Assembly (NCBI GenBank): GCA_024742705.1
Contig: JANSXZ010000024.1
Coordinates: 1 to 61,219, forward strand
Direction: 5' to 3'
Length of the DNA stretch: 61,219 bases
Origin: Paracoccaceae bacterium
GTDB taxonomy: Bacteria > Pseudomonadota > Alphaproteobacteria > Rhodobacterales > Rhodobacteraceae
Shown here: piece after piece, positions 27,358 through 38,445 of the stretch
Position numbering within the stretch: the first letter of the stretch is position 1
How the letters are laid out: each line of letters starts with the position of its first letter
Position numbers and translations under genes: made by a program
The notes under the pieces: model-generated
The model's input: only the letters and a program-made list of their open reading frames with translations
The model's database searches: none
Told to the model about the DNA's origin: nothing

Positions 27358-28298
27358 GCATGGGCAACCTCCTGCGGTCCATGTCCCGTATCCCCCCGGC
27401 CTACTTTGTCTTCGCGGCGCTTTTGGCGACACTCTGGATCACCAAGCCGCAACTGATGAACATGAACGTCCTGGGCATCTTCATCAGGCAGGTGGCCCCG
27501 CTTGGCATCCTGGTGCTGGGCCAGATGCTGGTGATGCGGGTCCGTTCGATCGACCTGTCGGGCGCGGGGGTGCTGCTTCTGGTGAACTACCTGATCGCGT
27601 CCGGTCTGCTGCGCGACGTGCCGTTGCCTCTGGTGCTGCTGCTTTCTCTCGGGATCGGCTGCCTGGTGGGGCTGTTCAATGGCTACCTCGTGGCCCGGCG
27701 CCGGGTCTCTGCCGTCATCGCGACGCTGGCTGTCACGGTCATAATCACCGGCTTTGTCCAGTTCCTGGCCAGTGGCAAGCCTCCGGGCAACATGCCGGAT
27801 GTGATGAACGACATCTACAAGATGAAATGGGGCCCGGTTCCGCTGCCCGTCGTGCTGTGGGTTGCGCTGACCGGATTGATGGCGGTTTTCCTGTCCCGCT
27901 TCGTCTATGGCCGTTTCGTGATGGCCGTGGGCGAGAACCCGACCGCCTCGCATTTCAGCGGCGTGCCGGTCGAACGCACCGTGCTGATCGCCCATGTCCT
28001 TGCCGGCTTCTTCGCCGGCGTCGCGGCTATCGTGCAATCGGCTTCCGTGGCGGTCGGCAGCCTGCGGCTGGGTCTGGAAATGCCCATCGACGCGGTTGCC
28101 GCGACGATCCTGGGCGGCGTCGTGTTCGGCAGAGGCGATGGCGGTGTCTGGGGCCCGTTCTTCGGCGTCATGTGTTTTGCCTTCCTCTTCGTGGTGATGA
28201 CAAGCTTTGGCGTTCCTGAACCCGGCAAGCAGATCACCCGCGGGGCAATCATCCTTTTGGCCGCAGTCTTCTACGGCCTCAGCACACGCAATTCTTGA
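27354..28298 (+). CDS. Ribose-type ABC permease 2 (RbsC family)
   Basis: A 314-residue second permease. Conserved blocks are MLVMRVRSIDLSGAGVLLL, where the canonical DLSVG reads DLSGA, and AVAATILGGVVFGRGDGGVWG. A GTG start at 27354 overlaps the previous stop (GTGA); an ATG at 27360 is equally plausible. It diverges from permease 1, so the importer is probably a heterodimer. An AAAGGAAG site for the esterase gene follows shortly after its stop. Confidence 0.88.
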   Translation: MSMGNLLRSMSRIPPAYFVFAALLATLWITKPQLMNMNVLGIFIRQVAPLGILVLGQMLVMRVRSIDLSGAGVLLLVNYLIASGLLRDVPLPLVLLLSLGIGCLVGLFNGYLVARRRVSAVIATLAVTVIITGFVQFLASGKPPGNMPDVMNDIYKMKWGPVPLPVVLWVALTGLMAVFLSRFVYGRFVMAVGENPTASHFSGVPVERTVLIAHVLAGFFAGVAAIVQSASVAVGSLRLGLEMPIDAVAATILGGVVFGRGDGGVWGPFFGVMCFAFLFVVMTSFGVPEPGKQITRGAIILLAAVFYGLSTRNS

Positions 28299-28322
28299 AG
28301 GTATTCGGAAAGGAAGAGTGCC

Positions 28323-28991
28323 ATGTCTGACAAGCGCATCATGTGTTTCGGAGATTCCCTGACTTGGGGGTGGATTCCCGTCATCGAGGGCGTCCCGACA
28401 ACCCGTTATCCTGCCGACGTGCGCTGGACAGGCGTGTTGCAGGCGCATCTGGGTGACGGTTTCACGATCGTCGAAGAGGGCCTGAGCGCGCGAACGACGA
28501 TGCTGAACGATCCAACCGACCCACGGCTCGATGGCAGCGCCTATCTCCCTTCGGCGCTGGCCAGCCACCTGCCTCTGGATCTGGTGATCCTCATGCTGGG
28601 CACCAATGACACCAAGGCCTATTTCCACCGGACACCGTTCGAGATTGCCGCCGGCATGTCAAAACTGGTCGGTCAGGTCCTGGGATCGGCGGGCGGTGTC
28701 GGAACGGCCTATCCGGCACCCCAGGTTCTGATCGTCGCGCCGCCCCCCCTGACACCGATGCCGCATGCCTATTTCCAGTCGCTCTTTGGCGGAGCCCATG
28801 AAAAATCGGCCGAGTTCGGAAAGCTCTACGGCGATCTGGCCGACTTCATGAAGGTGCATTTCCTGAATGCCGGCGATCACATCACGACCGACGGTGTCGA
28901 TGGCATCCACTTTACACCGGAAAACAACCTGGTTCTGGGAAAGGCCATCGCGGCAAAGGTATCCGCCATTATGCAGCTGGAAACGGCCTAG
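28323..28991 (+). CDS. SGNH/GDSL hydrolase (second paralogue)
   Basis: A 222-residue cytoplasmic esterase: GDSLTWGW (S12), EEGLSARTT, LVILMLGTND and DGIHFTPE for the catalytic Asp-His pair. Last gene of the ribose-type operon. It and the first paralogue bracket the transporter, one at each end, which ties esterase activity to this uptake system. Related enzymes act as carbohydrate acetylesterases or arylesterases. The 101 bases between this gene and the convergent hslU show no further gene. Confidence 0.88.
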   Translation: MSDKRIMCFGDSLTWGWIPVIEGVPTTRYPADVRWTGVLQAHLGDGFTIVEEGLSARTTMLNDPTDPRLDGSAYLPSALASHLPLDLVILMLGTNDTKAYFHRTPFEIAAGMSKLVGQVLGSAGGVGTAYPAPQVLIVAPPPLTPMPHAYFQSLFGGAHEKSAEFGKLYGDLADFMKVHFLNAGDHITTDGVDGIHFTPENNLVLGKAIAAKVSAIMQLETA

Positions 28992-29092
28992 CCGGAACAG
29001 CACCGGATTTTGTCTCGGCGGCCGGTCGCGGCGCACGGTGGATCATTGTGTTGGCGCCGATGAAACACGCCGCCAATCCGGCGGACCGGCCG

Positions 29093-30400
29093 CTAGAGAA
29101 CGTAGCGGCTGATGTCGGCCGAGCGGGTCAGCGCGCCCAGGTTTTCCTCGACGAAACCGGCATCCACGGTCACGATGTCGCCGGCGCGGTCCGGTGCGGC
29201 AAAACTGAGATCCTCGAACACCCGTTCCATCACCGTGTAAAGCCGGCGTGCCCCGATGTTTTCAACCGATTGGTTCACATCGGCGGCGATCCGCGCCAGC
29301 GCGGCGATGCCATCGGCTGTGAAGGTCACGGTGACTTCCTCAGTGGCCATCAGCGCGGTGTACTGCAACGTCAGGGCGTTGTCGGTTTCGGTGAGAATGC
29401 GGACGAAATCCGCTTCTGTCAGGGCCCGCAGTTCGACACGGATCGGAAGGCGCCCCTGAAGTTCCGGCAGCAGATCCGAAGGTTTGGCGATGTGAAAAGC
29501 ACCGGATGCGATGAACAGGATATGGTCGGTCTTGACCGGCCCGTGCTTGGTGGACACGGTCGTGCCCTCGATCAACGGCAACAGGTCGCGCTGCACGCCC
29601 TCGCGGCTGACATCGCCACCACGGGCATCGCTGCGCGCGCAGACCTTGTCGATCTCGTCCAGAAAGACGATGCCGTTCTGTTCAACCGCGTTCAACGCGC
29701 TGCGCGTCACGGTTTCGTCGTCCAGAAGCTTGTCGGCCTCTTCGCCGATCAAAAGCTCATAGCTTTCCGCCACGGTCGTCTTGCGCCGCACCTTGCGCCC
29801 GCCGAACGCCTTGCCGAAGATGTCGCCAATGTTCATCATGCCCATGTTCGCACCGGGCTGGCCGGGGATTTCGAAGGCCGGCATGGGGTTCGACGTATCG
29901 TTCAGCTCAAGCTCGATCACCTTGTCATCCAGCACGCCCGACTTCAGCTTCTTGCGGAACATCTCGCGGGTGCTTTCGCGGGCATCGGTGCCTGCGATCG
30001 CTTCGATCACCCGCTCTTCGGCGGCGGAATGGGCGGCGGCGCGCACGTCGTCGCGCATCTGTTCGCGGGTCATCGCGATGGCCCCGTCGACAAGGTCGCG
30101 GATGATCTGTTCGACATCGCGGCCGACATACCCGACTTCGGTGAATTTCGTCGCCTCGACCTTGATGAAGGGCGCGCGCGCCAGTTTGGCAAGGCGGCGG
30201 CTGATCTCGGTCTTGCCGACACCGGTGGGGCCGATCATCAGGATGTTCTTCGGGTAAACCTCGTCGCGCAGGTCATCGGCCAGCTGCTTGCGCCGCCAGC
30301 GGTTGCGCAGCGCCACGGCGACGGCGCGCTTGGCGTCGTTCTGGCCGATGATGAAACGGTCAAGTTCGCTGACGATTTCGCGGGGGGTAAGGTCGGTCAT
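29093..30400 (-). CDS. hslU: ATP-dependent protease ATPase subunit HslU
   Basis: A 435-residue AAA+ unfoldase that feeds proteins to HslV. It begins [20 protein letters not shown], with Walker A GPTGVGKT at 57-64, the GYVGRD pore loop, the I-domain (about 110-235) and FLDEIDK Walker B, and ends in the conserved DISRYVL tail that inserts into HslV. The start at 30400 gives the normal N-terminus; an upstream ATG adds an unconserved stretch. It lies 43 bases after hslV on the same strand. Confidence 0.96.
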   Translation of the reverse strand: MTDLTPREIVSELDRFIIGQNDAKRAVAVALRNRWRRKQLADDLRDEVYPKNILMIGPTGVGKTEISRRLAKLARAPFIKVEATKFTEVGYVGRDVEQIIRDLVDGAIAMTREQMRDDVRAAAHSAAEERVIEAIAGTDARESTREMFRKKLKSGVLDDKVIELELNDTSNPMPAFEIPGQPGANMGMMNIGDIFGKAFGGRKVRRKTTVAESYELLIGEEADKLLDDETVTRSALNAVEQNGIVFLDEIDKVCARSDARGGDVSREGVQRDLLPLIEGTTVSTKHGPVKTDHILFIASGAFHIAKPSDLLPELQGRLPIRVELRALTEADFVRILTETDNALTLQYTALMATEEVTVTFTADGIAALARIAADVNQSVENIGARRLYTVMERVFEDLSFAAPDRAGDIVTVDAGFVEENLGALTRSADISRYVL

Positions 30401-30443
30401 TTCGGGCCTTTCCGGGCGGTCGGGATGCGGAGCGCGGTTTTGG

Positions 30444-31007
30444 TCAGGATCCGCCTGCAATGGTTTCGACTGTCAGGTTGCCGTTGGTATAGACACAGAT
30501 ATCGGCGGCGATGGCCATTGCGCGGCGGGCGATGTCCTCGGCGCTGGCGTCGCTGTCCATCAGGGCGCGCGCCGCTGCCAGCGCATAGTTGCCGCCCGAT
30601 CCGATCGCCGTCACATTGTGTTCCGGCTCCAGAACGTCGCCGGCGCCGGTGATCACGAACAGGTCACGCCCGTCCGACACGATCAGCATCGCCTCGAGCT
30701 TTTGCAGATACTTGTCGGTGCGCCAGTCCTTGGCCAGTTCCACCGAAGCGCGCGCCAGCTGGCCCGGTGTCGCCTCAAGCTTGGATTCGAGGCGTTCCAG
30801 AAGGGTGAAGGCATCGGCGGTCGAACCGGCAAAGCCCGCGACCACATCGTATCCACCGGGCGACAGTCGGCGCACCTTGCGCGCGGTGCCCTTGATCACG
30901 GTCTGGCCCAGCGAAACCTGGCCGTCTCCGGCGATCACCACTGTGCCTGCCTTGCGGACACCGATGATCGTGGTGCCGTGCCAGCCGGGAAACTCTTGCC
31001 TGGACAT
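30444..31007 (-). CDS. hslV: ATP-dependent protease peptidase subunit HslV
   Basis: A 187-residue threonine peptidase of the bacterial proteasome-like HslUV complex. [11 protein letters not shown] places the catalytic threonine at T12, exposed after removal of a short propeptide as in other alphaproteobacteria. [19 protein letters not shown] and [16 protein letters not shown] follow the family pattern. The start at 31007 has a GGAGGG site upstream. Transcribed ahead of hslU and separated from trxA by a terminator-like hairpin. Confidence 0.96.
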   Translation of the reverse strand: MSRQEFPGWHGTTIIGVRKAGTVVIAGDGQVSLGQTVIKGTARKVRRLSPGGYDVVAGFAGSTADAFTLLERLESKLEATPGQLARASVELAKDWRTDKYLQKLEAMLIVSDGRDLFVITGAGDVLEPEHNVTAIGSGGNYALAAARALMDSDASAEDIARRAMAIAADICVYTNGNLTVETIAGGS

Positions 31008-31081
31008 GGGGCCCTCCTTGCCTGTGCCGCCAGATATGGCGCGGCGCGCACCGGCCCGCAAGGGCGGCGCGAAACGGCGAA

Positions 31082-31105
31082 GGGGCGTTGCCGATGCAAC
31101 GCCCC
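31082..31105 (-). terminator. Terminator-like hairpin downstream of trxA
   Basis: GGGGCGTTGC (31082-31091) and GCAACGCCCC (31096-31105) form a perfect 10-base stem with a CGAT loop, 23 bases beyond the trxA stop. No long U-run follows on the minus strand, so it may be a weak or Rho-assisted terminator separating the tsaE-to-trxA operon from hslVU. Confidence 0.6.
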
Positions 31106-31127
31106 CGCCATTGTCGCAACGCCGGCT

Positions 31128-31448
31128 TCAGATCGATTCTTCGATCCAGCTTTGCAGCGCGGCCTTGGGTGCTGCGCCGGCCCGGTTGGATACCACCTGT
31201 CCGTCCTTGAAGATGAACAGCGCCGGGATGCCCCGCACGCCCATCGCCGCGGCGGCGTTCGGGTTGCTGTCGACATCGACCTTGGCGATCTTCACGCGGC
31301 CGCCGAACTGCTCCGACAGCTCTTCGAGAGCCGGACCGATCTGCTTGCAGGGGCCGCACCATTCGGCCCAGAAATCCACCACGACGGGGATTTGGGATTG
31401 TTTCACTTCGGCGTCGAACGTGGCGTCGGTTACGGCTACGGTGGACAT
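31128..31448 (-). CDS. trxA: Thioredoxin
   Basis: A 106-residue cytoplasmic disulfide reductase with the active site W30-C31-G32-P33-C34 (FWAEWCGPC) and the cis-proline loop GIPALFIF. The start at 31448 is preceded by AAAGGAGAG; the longer frame upstream lacks homology. It lies 40 bases after addA in the same direction, a common alphaproteobacterial arrangement. Confidence 0.96.
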   Translation of the reverse strand: MSTVAVTDATFDAEVKQSQIPVVVDFWAEWCGPCKQIGPALEELSEQFGGRVKIAKVDVDSNPNAAAAMGVRGIPALFIFKDGQVVSNRAGAAPKAALQSWIEESI

Positions 31449-31488
31449 GACGGCTCTCCTTTCGGGGGGGCAGGGACAGGCGGTGAAC

Positions 31489-34400
31489 CTATGAACCCCG
31501 GCGCGCCGCGTCAAGATGCGGGGACCGCCAAAGCGCGCGCGTGACCATATCGTGGGGCAGGTGCATCAACCGGGCCTCGCGGGTCCACAGGATCGCCACG
31601 CGGGGTTTATGGCCTGGATAGACCTGTTCCAGCATCGCGGCATATGCACCCATCTGGCGCAACAGGCCCTCGGGGCAGGTATCGGGGCCATCGGGCACCA
31701 CTGCGTTGGTCTTGAAATCCAGCGCCAGAACCGAACCGTCGGCGATGCGCAGCCGGTCGATTGTTCCGTGCATCCGGTGGCCGCCGACATCCGCCGTGAT
31801 CGACACCTCGGCCAGGGTGCCCGGCGCGAAAAACGGTGCCAGCGCGGGATCTTCCAGAACCTTTTGCGCCTCGGTCAGAAGATCGCCCGCTTCGTCCATC
31901 CCCAGCAGCGCCCGTGCCGCGGCCGGCCAGTCGGGGTGCGGCAGTTTCGGCAGATGTTCAAGCAGCAGGTGCAGCCGGGTGCCGCGCAGCTTGGCCGCAT
32001 CTTCGTCCTGGCCCGCCTCGCCGGGCAATGCCTTGGCACCGCCCAGATCGGACGGGCCCAGCGTGGCCGGGGCGGCGGCGGGGGGTGCGGCGGCGCGCCC
32101 GAAGAACGGCGACAGCGTGACGGCCCGCCCTGTGTCGGCTTCCGCGCACACCGGCACGCCGGCTTCCCAATCGCCGTTCGAAAGGCGCAGGCCCGGCCCG
32201 CCGGGGTGCGCCACGGTCTGCGCGCCGGCCTGCGAAAGCGCATCCCGCACCAGCCGATACCAACTGTCGCCATCGTCCTTTACGGTGCCCGCCGCCGCAA
32301 CGATCAGCCACTTCTCGGCCCGTGTCAGCGCCACATACAACAGCCGCATACGCTCTTGCTGCTGCAAGGCGGCGCGGTCGTCACGGGCGGCTTTCACGAC
32401 CTGCGGCAATTCGGTTGCCGGCCCGCGCCAGACCGGCAGATCCCCCAGCATCAGAACATCGTTGTCGCGGGGCGGCTTGCGTTCGGCGCAGTCGGGCAGG
32501 ATGACCACCGGCGCCTCGAGCCCCTTGGCGCCATGCACCGTCATCACGCGGATCATGTCGCCGGTGTTGTCGATCTGGCGCTTGACCTCCAGATCGTCGG
32601 TTTCCATCCACACCAGAAACCCGGTAAGCGATGGCACCTCGCTGCGTTCGTAGGCCAGCGCCTGCGCCAGCAGCGCGTTGATCCCGTCTTCGGCCTCGCG
32701 GCCCAACCGCCCCAGCAAGCGTTTGCGCCCGTCGTGCCGGGTGAGGATGCGGTCGATCAGGTCATAGGGCCGCAGGAAATCGATCCGGTCGCGCAGATCG
32801 TTCAGAACCGTAAGCGCTTCGGCGTGATCCGGGCCCGCCGCGCGCAGCGCCTGCCACAGGTATGCGCCGTCACGCCGGTGCGCCAGATCGAACAGCTGCG
32901 CTTCGCTCCACCCGAACAGCGGCGACCGCAGCGCAACGGCCAGCGCCAGATCGTCTTCGGGCGTGGCAAGGAACGTCAGCACAGCCGCCAGATCGCGCAC
33001 TGCAAGCTCGGCGCCCACCTTCAGCCGGTCGGCGCCGGCGATCGGCAGGTTCACCGCCTTGCAGGCGCGGATGATCTCGGCAAACAGATCTGAGCGGCGC
33101 TGAACCAGGATCAGGATATCGCCCGCACGCAGCGGCCGGCGGCCTCCATCGCCGTCGGGCACGGTTTCGCCGTCGTCGATCATCCGGCGCAGCCGGTCCG
33201 CGATCCGCCGTGCCAGAATGACGCTGTGGTGCTGCGGGCTGCGCTGGTCCAGCGGCTCGTACCACTTGCGGCTGTCCTCGGTTTCCACCGGCTCGACCAA
33301 TGGCCACAAATCCACCCGCCCCGGCATCGCCTCGCGGAAGGCGATATGCAGGCTGTCCTTGCCGAAGCCGGGCTGCGCCTGCGCGCCAAACACCAGATCG
33401 ACGAGGCGCAGGATCGATTCCGCCGACCGGAACGAATATTCGAGCGTCAGGTCGGTCAGCCCCTGCCCCACCGCCGCCAGACGGTCCGAAAAGGCCGCCT
33501 GCATCCTGTCGAAGGCTTCGGGATCGGCGCCCTGGAACGAATAGATCGATTGCTTCTTGTCGCCGACGACAAAGATCGTGCGTGCCCGGTCGGCGCGCGC
33601 GCCCTGCCCGCTGGTGAACTCCTGCGCCAGCTTTTCGATCACGCTCCACTGCACCGGGCTGGTGTCCTGTGCTTCGTCCACCAGGATGTGGTCAATCCCG
33701 CCATCCAGCCGGAACAACACCCATTCGGCGACGCGCGGATCGGTCAGAAGCGCCTGCGCGCGAAAGATCAGGTCATCAAAGTCGAGCCACCCGCGCAATT
33801 CCTTGCGCCGCGCGTATTCAGGCAGGAACGCGCGGGCAAAGCGGTGCATCAGATCGGTCTTGCGTGCGGTTTTCAGGGCGATCCGGTCGTTGCGCCCGGC
33901 TTCCACGCGCTGCATCAGGTCGTCCAACGCCGGCAACAGATGCGCGATCTTACCGCGCGTGCCCTTGGTGGGGAACTGGCCCAGCTTCGCCTGATGCGGC
34001 GCCTTGGCCGCGGCTCCGAACAGAAACAGCGATTCCAGGTCGGGCAGGGCGTTGAAACCCGGCGCGCCCAGCTGCCGCAGACGCGCGGCGGCCTTGACAT
34101 CGTTCGCCGATCCGGAGGCCAGCGCACGGGCCAGTTCGGACAGCAGATCGGCGGTGTCTGCCGTGAACACCCCCGCGGCAATCCGGTCTTCCGACAGGTC
34201 GTGCGGAATTCCGATCACGTCGCAGATTGCCGACCAGGGCATTTCGCTCTCGAAGGCGGCGCGCATCCGCACCAGCCCGGCGGTAAAACCGGCCAGGTCG
34301 CTGCCGCCGATGTGCCGCGCGATGTCCAGAACCAGATCGCGCGCCGGGCCTTGGGCCATGTCCTCGACCAGTTCGGCCTGAAGCACCGCGGCGGCGCGGT

Positions 34401-34848
34401 CCTCGATTTCCGTGAACTGCGGGCTGACCCCGGCCTCGAGCGGGAAGCGCCGCAACAGCGAGGCGCAGAACGAATGGATCGTCTGGATCTTCAGGCCGCC
34501 GGGGGTTTCGATGGCGCGCGCGAACAGGGTGCGCGCCAGATGCAGCCGTTCGGCCGTGATCGCACCGGAAATGCCCAGATCGGTCAGCGCACCGCGCAGC
34601 GCCGCATCATCCAGCATCGCCCAGGCGCCCAGGCGTTGGAACAGCCGGTTCTGCATCTCGCCGGCGGCGGCCTTGGTGTAGGTCAGGCACAGGATGTGCT
34701 GGGGCTGGGTGCCGTCCAGCAAAAGCCGCGCCACCCGGTCGGTGAGAACCCGCGTCTTGCCCGACCCGGCGTTGGCCGAAAGCCATGTCGATGCATCGGG
34801 CCGCGCGGCCTGCACCTGCCGTTCGCTGGCGGCATTGCGGGCGGTCAT
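31489..34848 (-). CDS. addA: AddA helicase-nuclease (double-strand break repair)
   Basis: A 1119-residue UvrD-like helicase with a C-terminal PD-(D/E)XK nuclease; with AddB it processes DNA ends for RecA, like RecBCD. Walker A ANAGSGKT at about 25-32, QIIHSFC-like [30 protein letters not shown]alker [16 protein letters not shown] helicase motif and the nuclease motif [10 protein letters not shown] near 1050. The ATG overlaps the addB stop as ATGA. Normal length and intact. Confidence 0.95.
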   Translation of the reverse strand: MTARNAASERQVQAARPDASTWLSANAGSGKTRVLTDRVARLLLDGTQPQHILCLTYTKAAAGEMQNRLFQRLGAWAMLDDAALRGALTDLGISGAITAERLHLARTLFARAIETPGGLKIQTIHSFCASLLRRFPLEAGVSPQFTEIEDRAAAVLQAELVEDMAQGPARDLVLDIARHIGGSDLAGFTAGLVRMRAAFESEMPWSAICDVIGIPHDLSEDRIAAGVFTADTADLLSELARALASGSANDVKAAARLRQLGAPGFNALPDLESLFLFGAAAKAPHQAKLGQFPTKGTRGKIAHLLPALDDLMQRVEAGRNDRIALKTARKTDLMHRFARAFLPEYARRKELRGWLDFDDLIFRAQALLTDPRVAEWVLFRLDGGIDHILVDEAQDTSPVQWSVIEKLAQEFTSGQGARADRARTIFVVGDKKQSIYSFQGADPEAFDRMQAAFSDRLAAVGQGLTDLTLEYSFRSAESILRLVDLVFGAQAQPGFGKDSLHIAFREAMPGRVDLWPLVEPVETEDSRKWYEPLDQRSPQHHSVILARRIADRLRRMIDDGETVPDGDGGRRPLRAGDILILVQRRSDLFAEIIRACKAVNLPIAGADRLKVGAELAVRDLAAVLTFLATPEDDLALAVALRSPLFGWSEAQLFDLAHRRDGAYLWQALRAAGPDHAEALTVLNDLRDRIDFLRPYDLIDRILTRHDGRKRLLGRLGREAEDGINALLAQALAYERSEVPSLTGFLVWMETDDLEVKRQIDNTGDMIRVMTVHGAKGLEAPVVILPDCAERKPPRDNDVLMLGDLPVWRGPATELPQVVKAARDDRAALQQQERMRLLYVALTRAEKWLIVAAAGTVKDDGDSWYRLVRDALSQAGAQTVAHPGGPGLRLSNGDWEAGVPVCAEADTGRAVTLSPFFGRAAAPPAAAPATLGPSDLGGAKALPGEAGQDEDAAKLRGTRLHLLLEHLPKLPHPDWPAAARALLGMDEAGDLLTEAQKVLEDPALAPFFAPGTLAEVSITADVGGHRMHGTIDRLRIADGSVLALDFKTNAVVPDGPDTCPEGLLRQMGAYAAMLEQVYPGHKPRVAILWTREARLMHLPHDMVTRALWRSPHLDAARRGS

Positions 34849-37769
34849 GTCATGTCCTCGGGGGTCGGATCGTCGGTGGCATCCCATTCGCCGAACCGCG
34901 CGAGATGGTCATAGACGCCCCGGTCGGTTTCCTTTTCCAGCATCCGTCGCGCGGTAAACCCCTGACCGGGATCAGCAAAGGCCAAGATCAGGGCGTGAAA
35001 CTCGGCCCAGATCTGCGCCACGGGTGTTTTCACCAAGGGCGCGTCCACCTCGGCGGGCGTCCCCGACAGACCAACAAACACCGCCCGCGCCACCGGCGCG
35101 GCGGGGAGGTTTTCAAAACCGCCCTGTTCGGCAATCGCCGCTTCCAGCAGCAGTTGCTTGTCAAAGGCGATCTGCTGGCCGGTCGTCGGCACCGCGCCGG
35201 TCTTGTAGTCGTAGATGTGCAGATCGCCGTTGGGATCGCGGTCGATCCGGTCGGCGGTGCCGGTCAGGACAAAACCGGAATCGGCCAATTCGGCGCGGGC
35301 CTTCACCTCGAATCCGACAGGCGTGGCGCGGGACATGCGCAGGGCTTCGGTGCTCACGAACCAGTCGGCCACCTTTTCCAGCCGCGCGATCCACATCAGC
35401 CTGGCGGTGGGCCAGGGCACTTCGGCTTCGATCCTGTCGCGGGCCACCGCCATCAGCGCGTCGCGGGCCAGAGGCAGTTCGGCATCGCGCACGGCGCGCA
35501 CGAAATCTTCCAGGATGCCGTGCACCACGATGCCGCGCAAAAGCGGATCGGGATCCTTGACCAGCGGATCCAGTGGCCGCAGCCGCAGCACATGGCGCGC
35601 ATAGATGGCATAGGGATCGCGGATCAGCGTCTTGATCTCGGTCACCGAAAGCCGGCGCGGGCGGGCCTCGGCCGGCGGCCGTGGCGAAGGCCGGCGGGCC
35701 GGTGTCAGCGCGGGCGCGTGTTCCAGCGCCTGCGCCCGGTCCAGCCAGTCGCGGCCGCGCCGCCGCATGTCCTTCAGCGCATCGGGGCCGCCGCCGGCGG
35801 GCAAGCCGCCCAGAAGGTTGGTCAGACGGTTGACCCAGCGCGCCGCGATGGTTTCGGCATCCTCCGATCGCACGGCGCGACTCAGCCAGACCTCGGGCGC
35901 GGCGGCGGCCTGTTGGAAATCATGCGCCGAAAGGCCGATCCGGCGCTCGGGCAGCAACAGTCCCGCCTGATGGCGCAGCGCCCGGTTCAGCCAGGGATCG
36001 GGGCGTGCCGCTTCGGGCCAGACGCCTTCGTTCAGCCCTCCAAGGATCAACAGATCGGCCCCCTGAACCCGCGCCTCCAGCGTGCCCCAGATGCTGATGC
36101 AGGGGTGCGGTGCATCGCGGTCGCGGATTTCTTCTCCGGCCAGAACCGCGCCCAGCAGATCGGCGAAATCCCGCGGCGACAACGATCCGGCATGTACCGA
36201 TTCGCGGCGCAGCGCCTGCACCGCGGCCAATGCCGCCTGACCGGCCGCCTTATCCCACAGCCCGCCTTCATCGGCGTCGGGGCCGGCCGAAACCGCCCGC
36301 GCGCGATCATAGAGCGTGTCCATCCACTCCGACAGCGGCCGGTTGTCGGTTTCGAAGGGCACGCAGACCGTTTCGGCCACCCACCTGGCCCAGGCAGCGG
36401 CCTGCGGATCGCGGCAATCGGCGGCATAGGCGGCCATCGACGCCCGGTCGGGAAAGGCCGGGCCGTGCCGGCGCAACGAAAGCTCAAGATCGCGGGTGTG
36501 GCGCAGATGATCGCCGCGCCCGGCGCCGTCATGTGTCAACGGGTGCTTCAAAAGCGTCAGCAACGTATCGCAGGTGAGCCGTTTGCCCATCAGGCTGGCC
36601 AGATGGCGCAGGAACCGGCCCGGCGGTGACAGGTGCAGCGGCAGGCCGGCGCTGTCGTCGGGCACGATGTCCCATCGGTCCAGCGCCGCCGCCACCTGCC
36701 GTGTCAGCATCCGGTCGGGCGTGATCAGGGCGGCGCGCTGGCCGGTCTCGGCGGCCTCGCGCAGGCGCATCGCGATGGCAAGCGCCTCGGCGCGGGGCGT
36801 GGGCGCTTCGACCAGCGTGACACCGGCCATCGCCGCGCGCAGATCGCCCAGCGCGGGCCCTTCGCGCAGCCAGGCATCGGTGACAGGCGCGGGGCGCAGC
36901 GCCAGCGACACGACCTTGTTGCGCGCCTGCGACGGCACCGCCGCCGGGTGCCACAAGGCGACGTCGCGTGGCCCGATCTGCATCAGGTGCATCAGTTTGC
37001 GGAACCGGAACTGCGGATGATCTTCGGCGGTCATCGCATCGTCGAGATGGTCCCAGACGGCGCCTGGCTGATCAAAATCGTAGCCCGGCAGAACCACGGC
37101 GCCCTGCGGCAGCGCGGCCACGGCCTGCATCACCAGCTGCGTCGTGCCGCGCGATCCGGTCGAGCCGGCCAGGATCACCGGATCGGCGGGCGGCCTCTGG
37201 GCCCATTCACGCACCAGCATCCCCGCGATCCGCCGTTGCCGGGCCTGCGGGTCCATCGCGCTGTCATCGGCCTCGAAGAAACTCTGGGCGATCCGAATAA
37301 AGCTCTGGGCGCGGGCCCAATGGCCCGACTGATCGCTGACATCAAGGCCCGCGATGGTGTCTGGCGGCACGCCTTCGCCCTGCATTTCGTCCAGCAGATC
37401 CGCCAACGACAGCGCAAGATCGTACAGCGCGGCGCGCGGCGCGAGCTCGGGCTGCCTGTCGAGAAGCCGCGCGATCAACTGCGTCAATTGCAGCCTTCGG
37501 CGCAGCGGTGGCACCGGCGGCGGCAGCGGCACCGGCGGTTGCAGATCGGTGATCAGCGAGATGCGCGGCAACAGCCGCGCCGGCCCGGCGTCGAAGAGAT
37601 CGCGCAACCGTCGGGCCATGCGGCGGGTGTTGACGATGAGGTGCACCCGCGCCATCGCCTCGGGCGGGGCATCGCCCAGCCTGTGGATCAGCCCATCGGC
37701 CAGCGCGCGGGGAAAATCCGCGCCCGGTGGCAGGCCGAAAAGGCGGGGCCGGGGCGTTGCTTCAAACAT
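34845..37769 (-). CDS. addB: AddB nuclease/inactivated-helicase subunit
   Basis: A 974-residue partner of AddA, alphaproteobacterial type. The C-terminal PD-(D/E)XK nuclease motif is HIYDYKTGAVPTTGQQ near residue 850, following TGTADRIDRDPNGDLH. AddB-type motifs earlier are VILAGSTGSRGTTQLVMQAV and ILGGLNEGVWPE. No clear Walker A is seen, as usual in this group. The start at 37769 (MFEATPRPRLFGLPPGADF) is the conserved N-terminus and overlaps the end of murU by 8 bases. Confidence 0.93.
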   Translation of the reverse strand: MFEATPRPRLFGLPPGADFPRALADGLIHRLGDAPPEAMARVHLIVNTRRMARRLRDLFDAGPARLLPRISLITDLQPPVPLPPPVPPLRRRLQLTQLIARLLDRQPELAPRAALYDLALSLADLLDEMQGEGVPPDTIAGLDVSDQSGHWARAQSFIRIAQSFFEADDSAMDPQARQRRIAGMLVREWAQRPPADPVILAGSTGSRGTTQLVMQAVAALPQGAVVLPGYDFDQPGAVWDHLDDAMTAEDHPQFRFRKLMHLMQIGPRDVALWHPAAVPSQARNKVVSLALRPAPVTDAWLREGPALGDLRAAMAGVTLVEAPTPRAEALAIAMRLREAAETGQRAALITPDRMLTRQVAAALDRWDIVPDDSAGLPLHLSPPGRFLRHLASLMGKRLTCDTLLTLLKHPLTHDGAGRGDHLRHTRDLELSLRRHGPAFPDRASMAAYAADCRDPQAAAWARWVAETVCVPFETDNRPLSEWMDTLYDRARAVSAGPDADEGGLWDKAAGQAALAAVQALRRESVHAGSLSPRDFADLLGAVLAGEEIRDRDAPHPCISIWGTLEARVQGADLLILGGLNEGVWPEAARPDPWLNRALRHQAGLLLPERRIGLSAHDFQQAAAAPEVWLSRAVRSEDAETIAARWVNRLTNLLGGLPAGGGPDALKDMRRRGRDWLDRAQALEHAPALTPARRPSPRPPAEARPRRLSVTEIKTLIRDPYAIYARHVLRLRPLDPLVKDPDPLLRGIVVHGILEDFVRAVRDAELPLARDALMAVARDRIEAEVPWPTARLMWIARLEKVADWFVSTEALRMSRATPVGFEVKARAELADSGFVLTGTADRIDRDPNGDLHIYDYKTGAVPTTGQQIAFDKQLLLEAAIAEQGGFENLPAAPVARAVFVGLSGTPAEVDAPLVKTPVAQIWAEFHALILAFADPGQGFTARRMLEKETDRGVYDHLARFGEWDATDDPTPEDMT

Positions 37770-38445
37770 CGGCCAGCATCCGCTCGGCCAGCGCGATCCC
37801 TTCGGGTGTGCCCACATCGCACCACGTTCCGGGCCAGACCGTGCCGAACAACCGGCCGTCGGCGGCCATCGCATCCCACACCCGGTTCAGCGAAAACGCC
37901 GGATCGGCGATGTCGGCCAGACGCTCGGTGCGCAGGATCTGGGCGCCGGTGTAGATCAGATCGCCGCCCCGGTTCAGCCGGCCGTCCGGCGCAAGGTGGA
38001 AATCGCCGGTGCCGGCGTGGCCCCGTGCCCGTGCCGGCGGCACACACAGCAACAGCGCGTCCATTTCATGCGGGTTCCATTCGTCGAGCAGCGCCCGCAG
38101 CGGGTTCGGCCCGCGCCAGACCGCATCGGTGTTGATCGCTACCACCGGCCCCGCGCCCAGCATCGGCAGCGCGGCGCGCAGCCCGCCGCCGGTGTCGAGG
38201 ATATCGGGCGTTTCATGCGAGATCGCGATGCCGCGCGGCGCGAGATGCGCGGCGATCATATCCGCGCGGTAATGCGCATTGGCGACGATCCGCTTCAGGC
38301 CCGCGGTGTCGACGATATCGAGCGCGTGATCGATCAGCGCGCGGCCGGCTACAGGCACCAGAGGTTTGGGCCGGGTGGCGGTCAGCGCGCCCATGCGGGT
38401 GCCGAACCCGGCGGCAAAGAGCATCACGGCCTCGGGGCGTTGCAT
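37762..38445 (-). CDS. murU: Nucleotidyltransferase, MurU type (N-acetylmuramate-1-phosphate uridylyltransferase)
   Basis: A 227-residue sugar-phosphate nucleotidyltransferase: LFAAGFGTRMGALTATRPKPLVPV is the nucleotide-binding signature, with NTDAVW as the metal-binding aspartate region. Adjacent to an AmgK-type kinase, it fits MurU, which makes UDP-MurNAc in the cell-wall recycling route that bypasses de novo synthesis. Mannose-1-phosphate guanylyltransferase is the common automatic label for this family, but the amgK partner favours MurU. It overlaps amgK by 22 bases. Confidence 0.85.
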   Translation of the reverse strand: MQRPEAVMLFAAGFGTRMGALTATRPKPLVPVAGRALIDHALDIVDTAGLKRIVANAHYRADMIAAHLAPRGIAISHETPDILDTGGGLRAALPMLGAGPVVAINTDAVWRGPNPLRALLDEWNPHEMDALLLCVPPARARGHAGTGDFHLAPDGRLNRGGDLIYTGAQILRTERLADIADPAFSLNRVWDAMAADGRLFGTVWPGTWCDVGTPEGIALAERMLADV

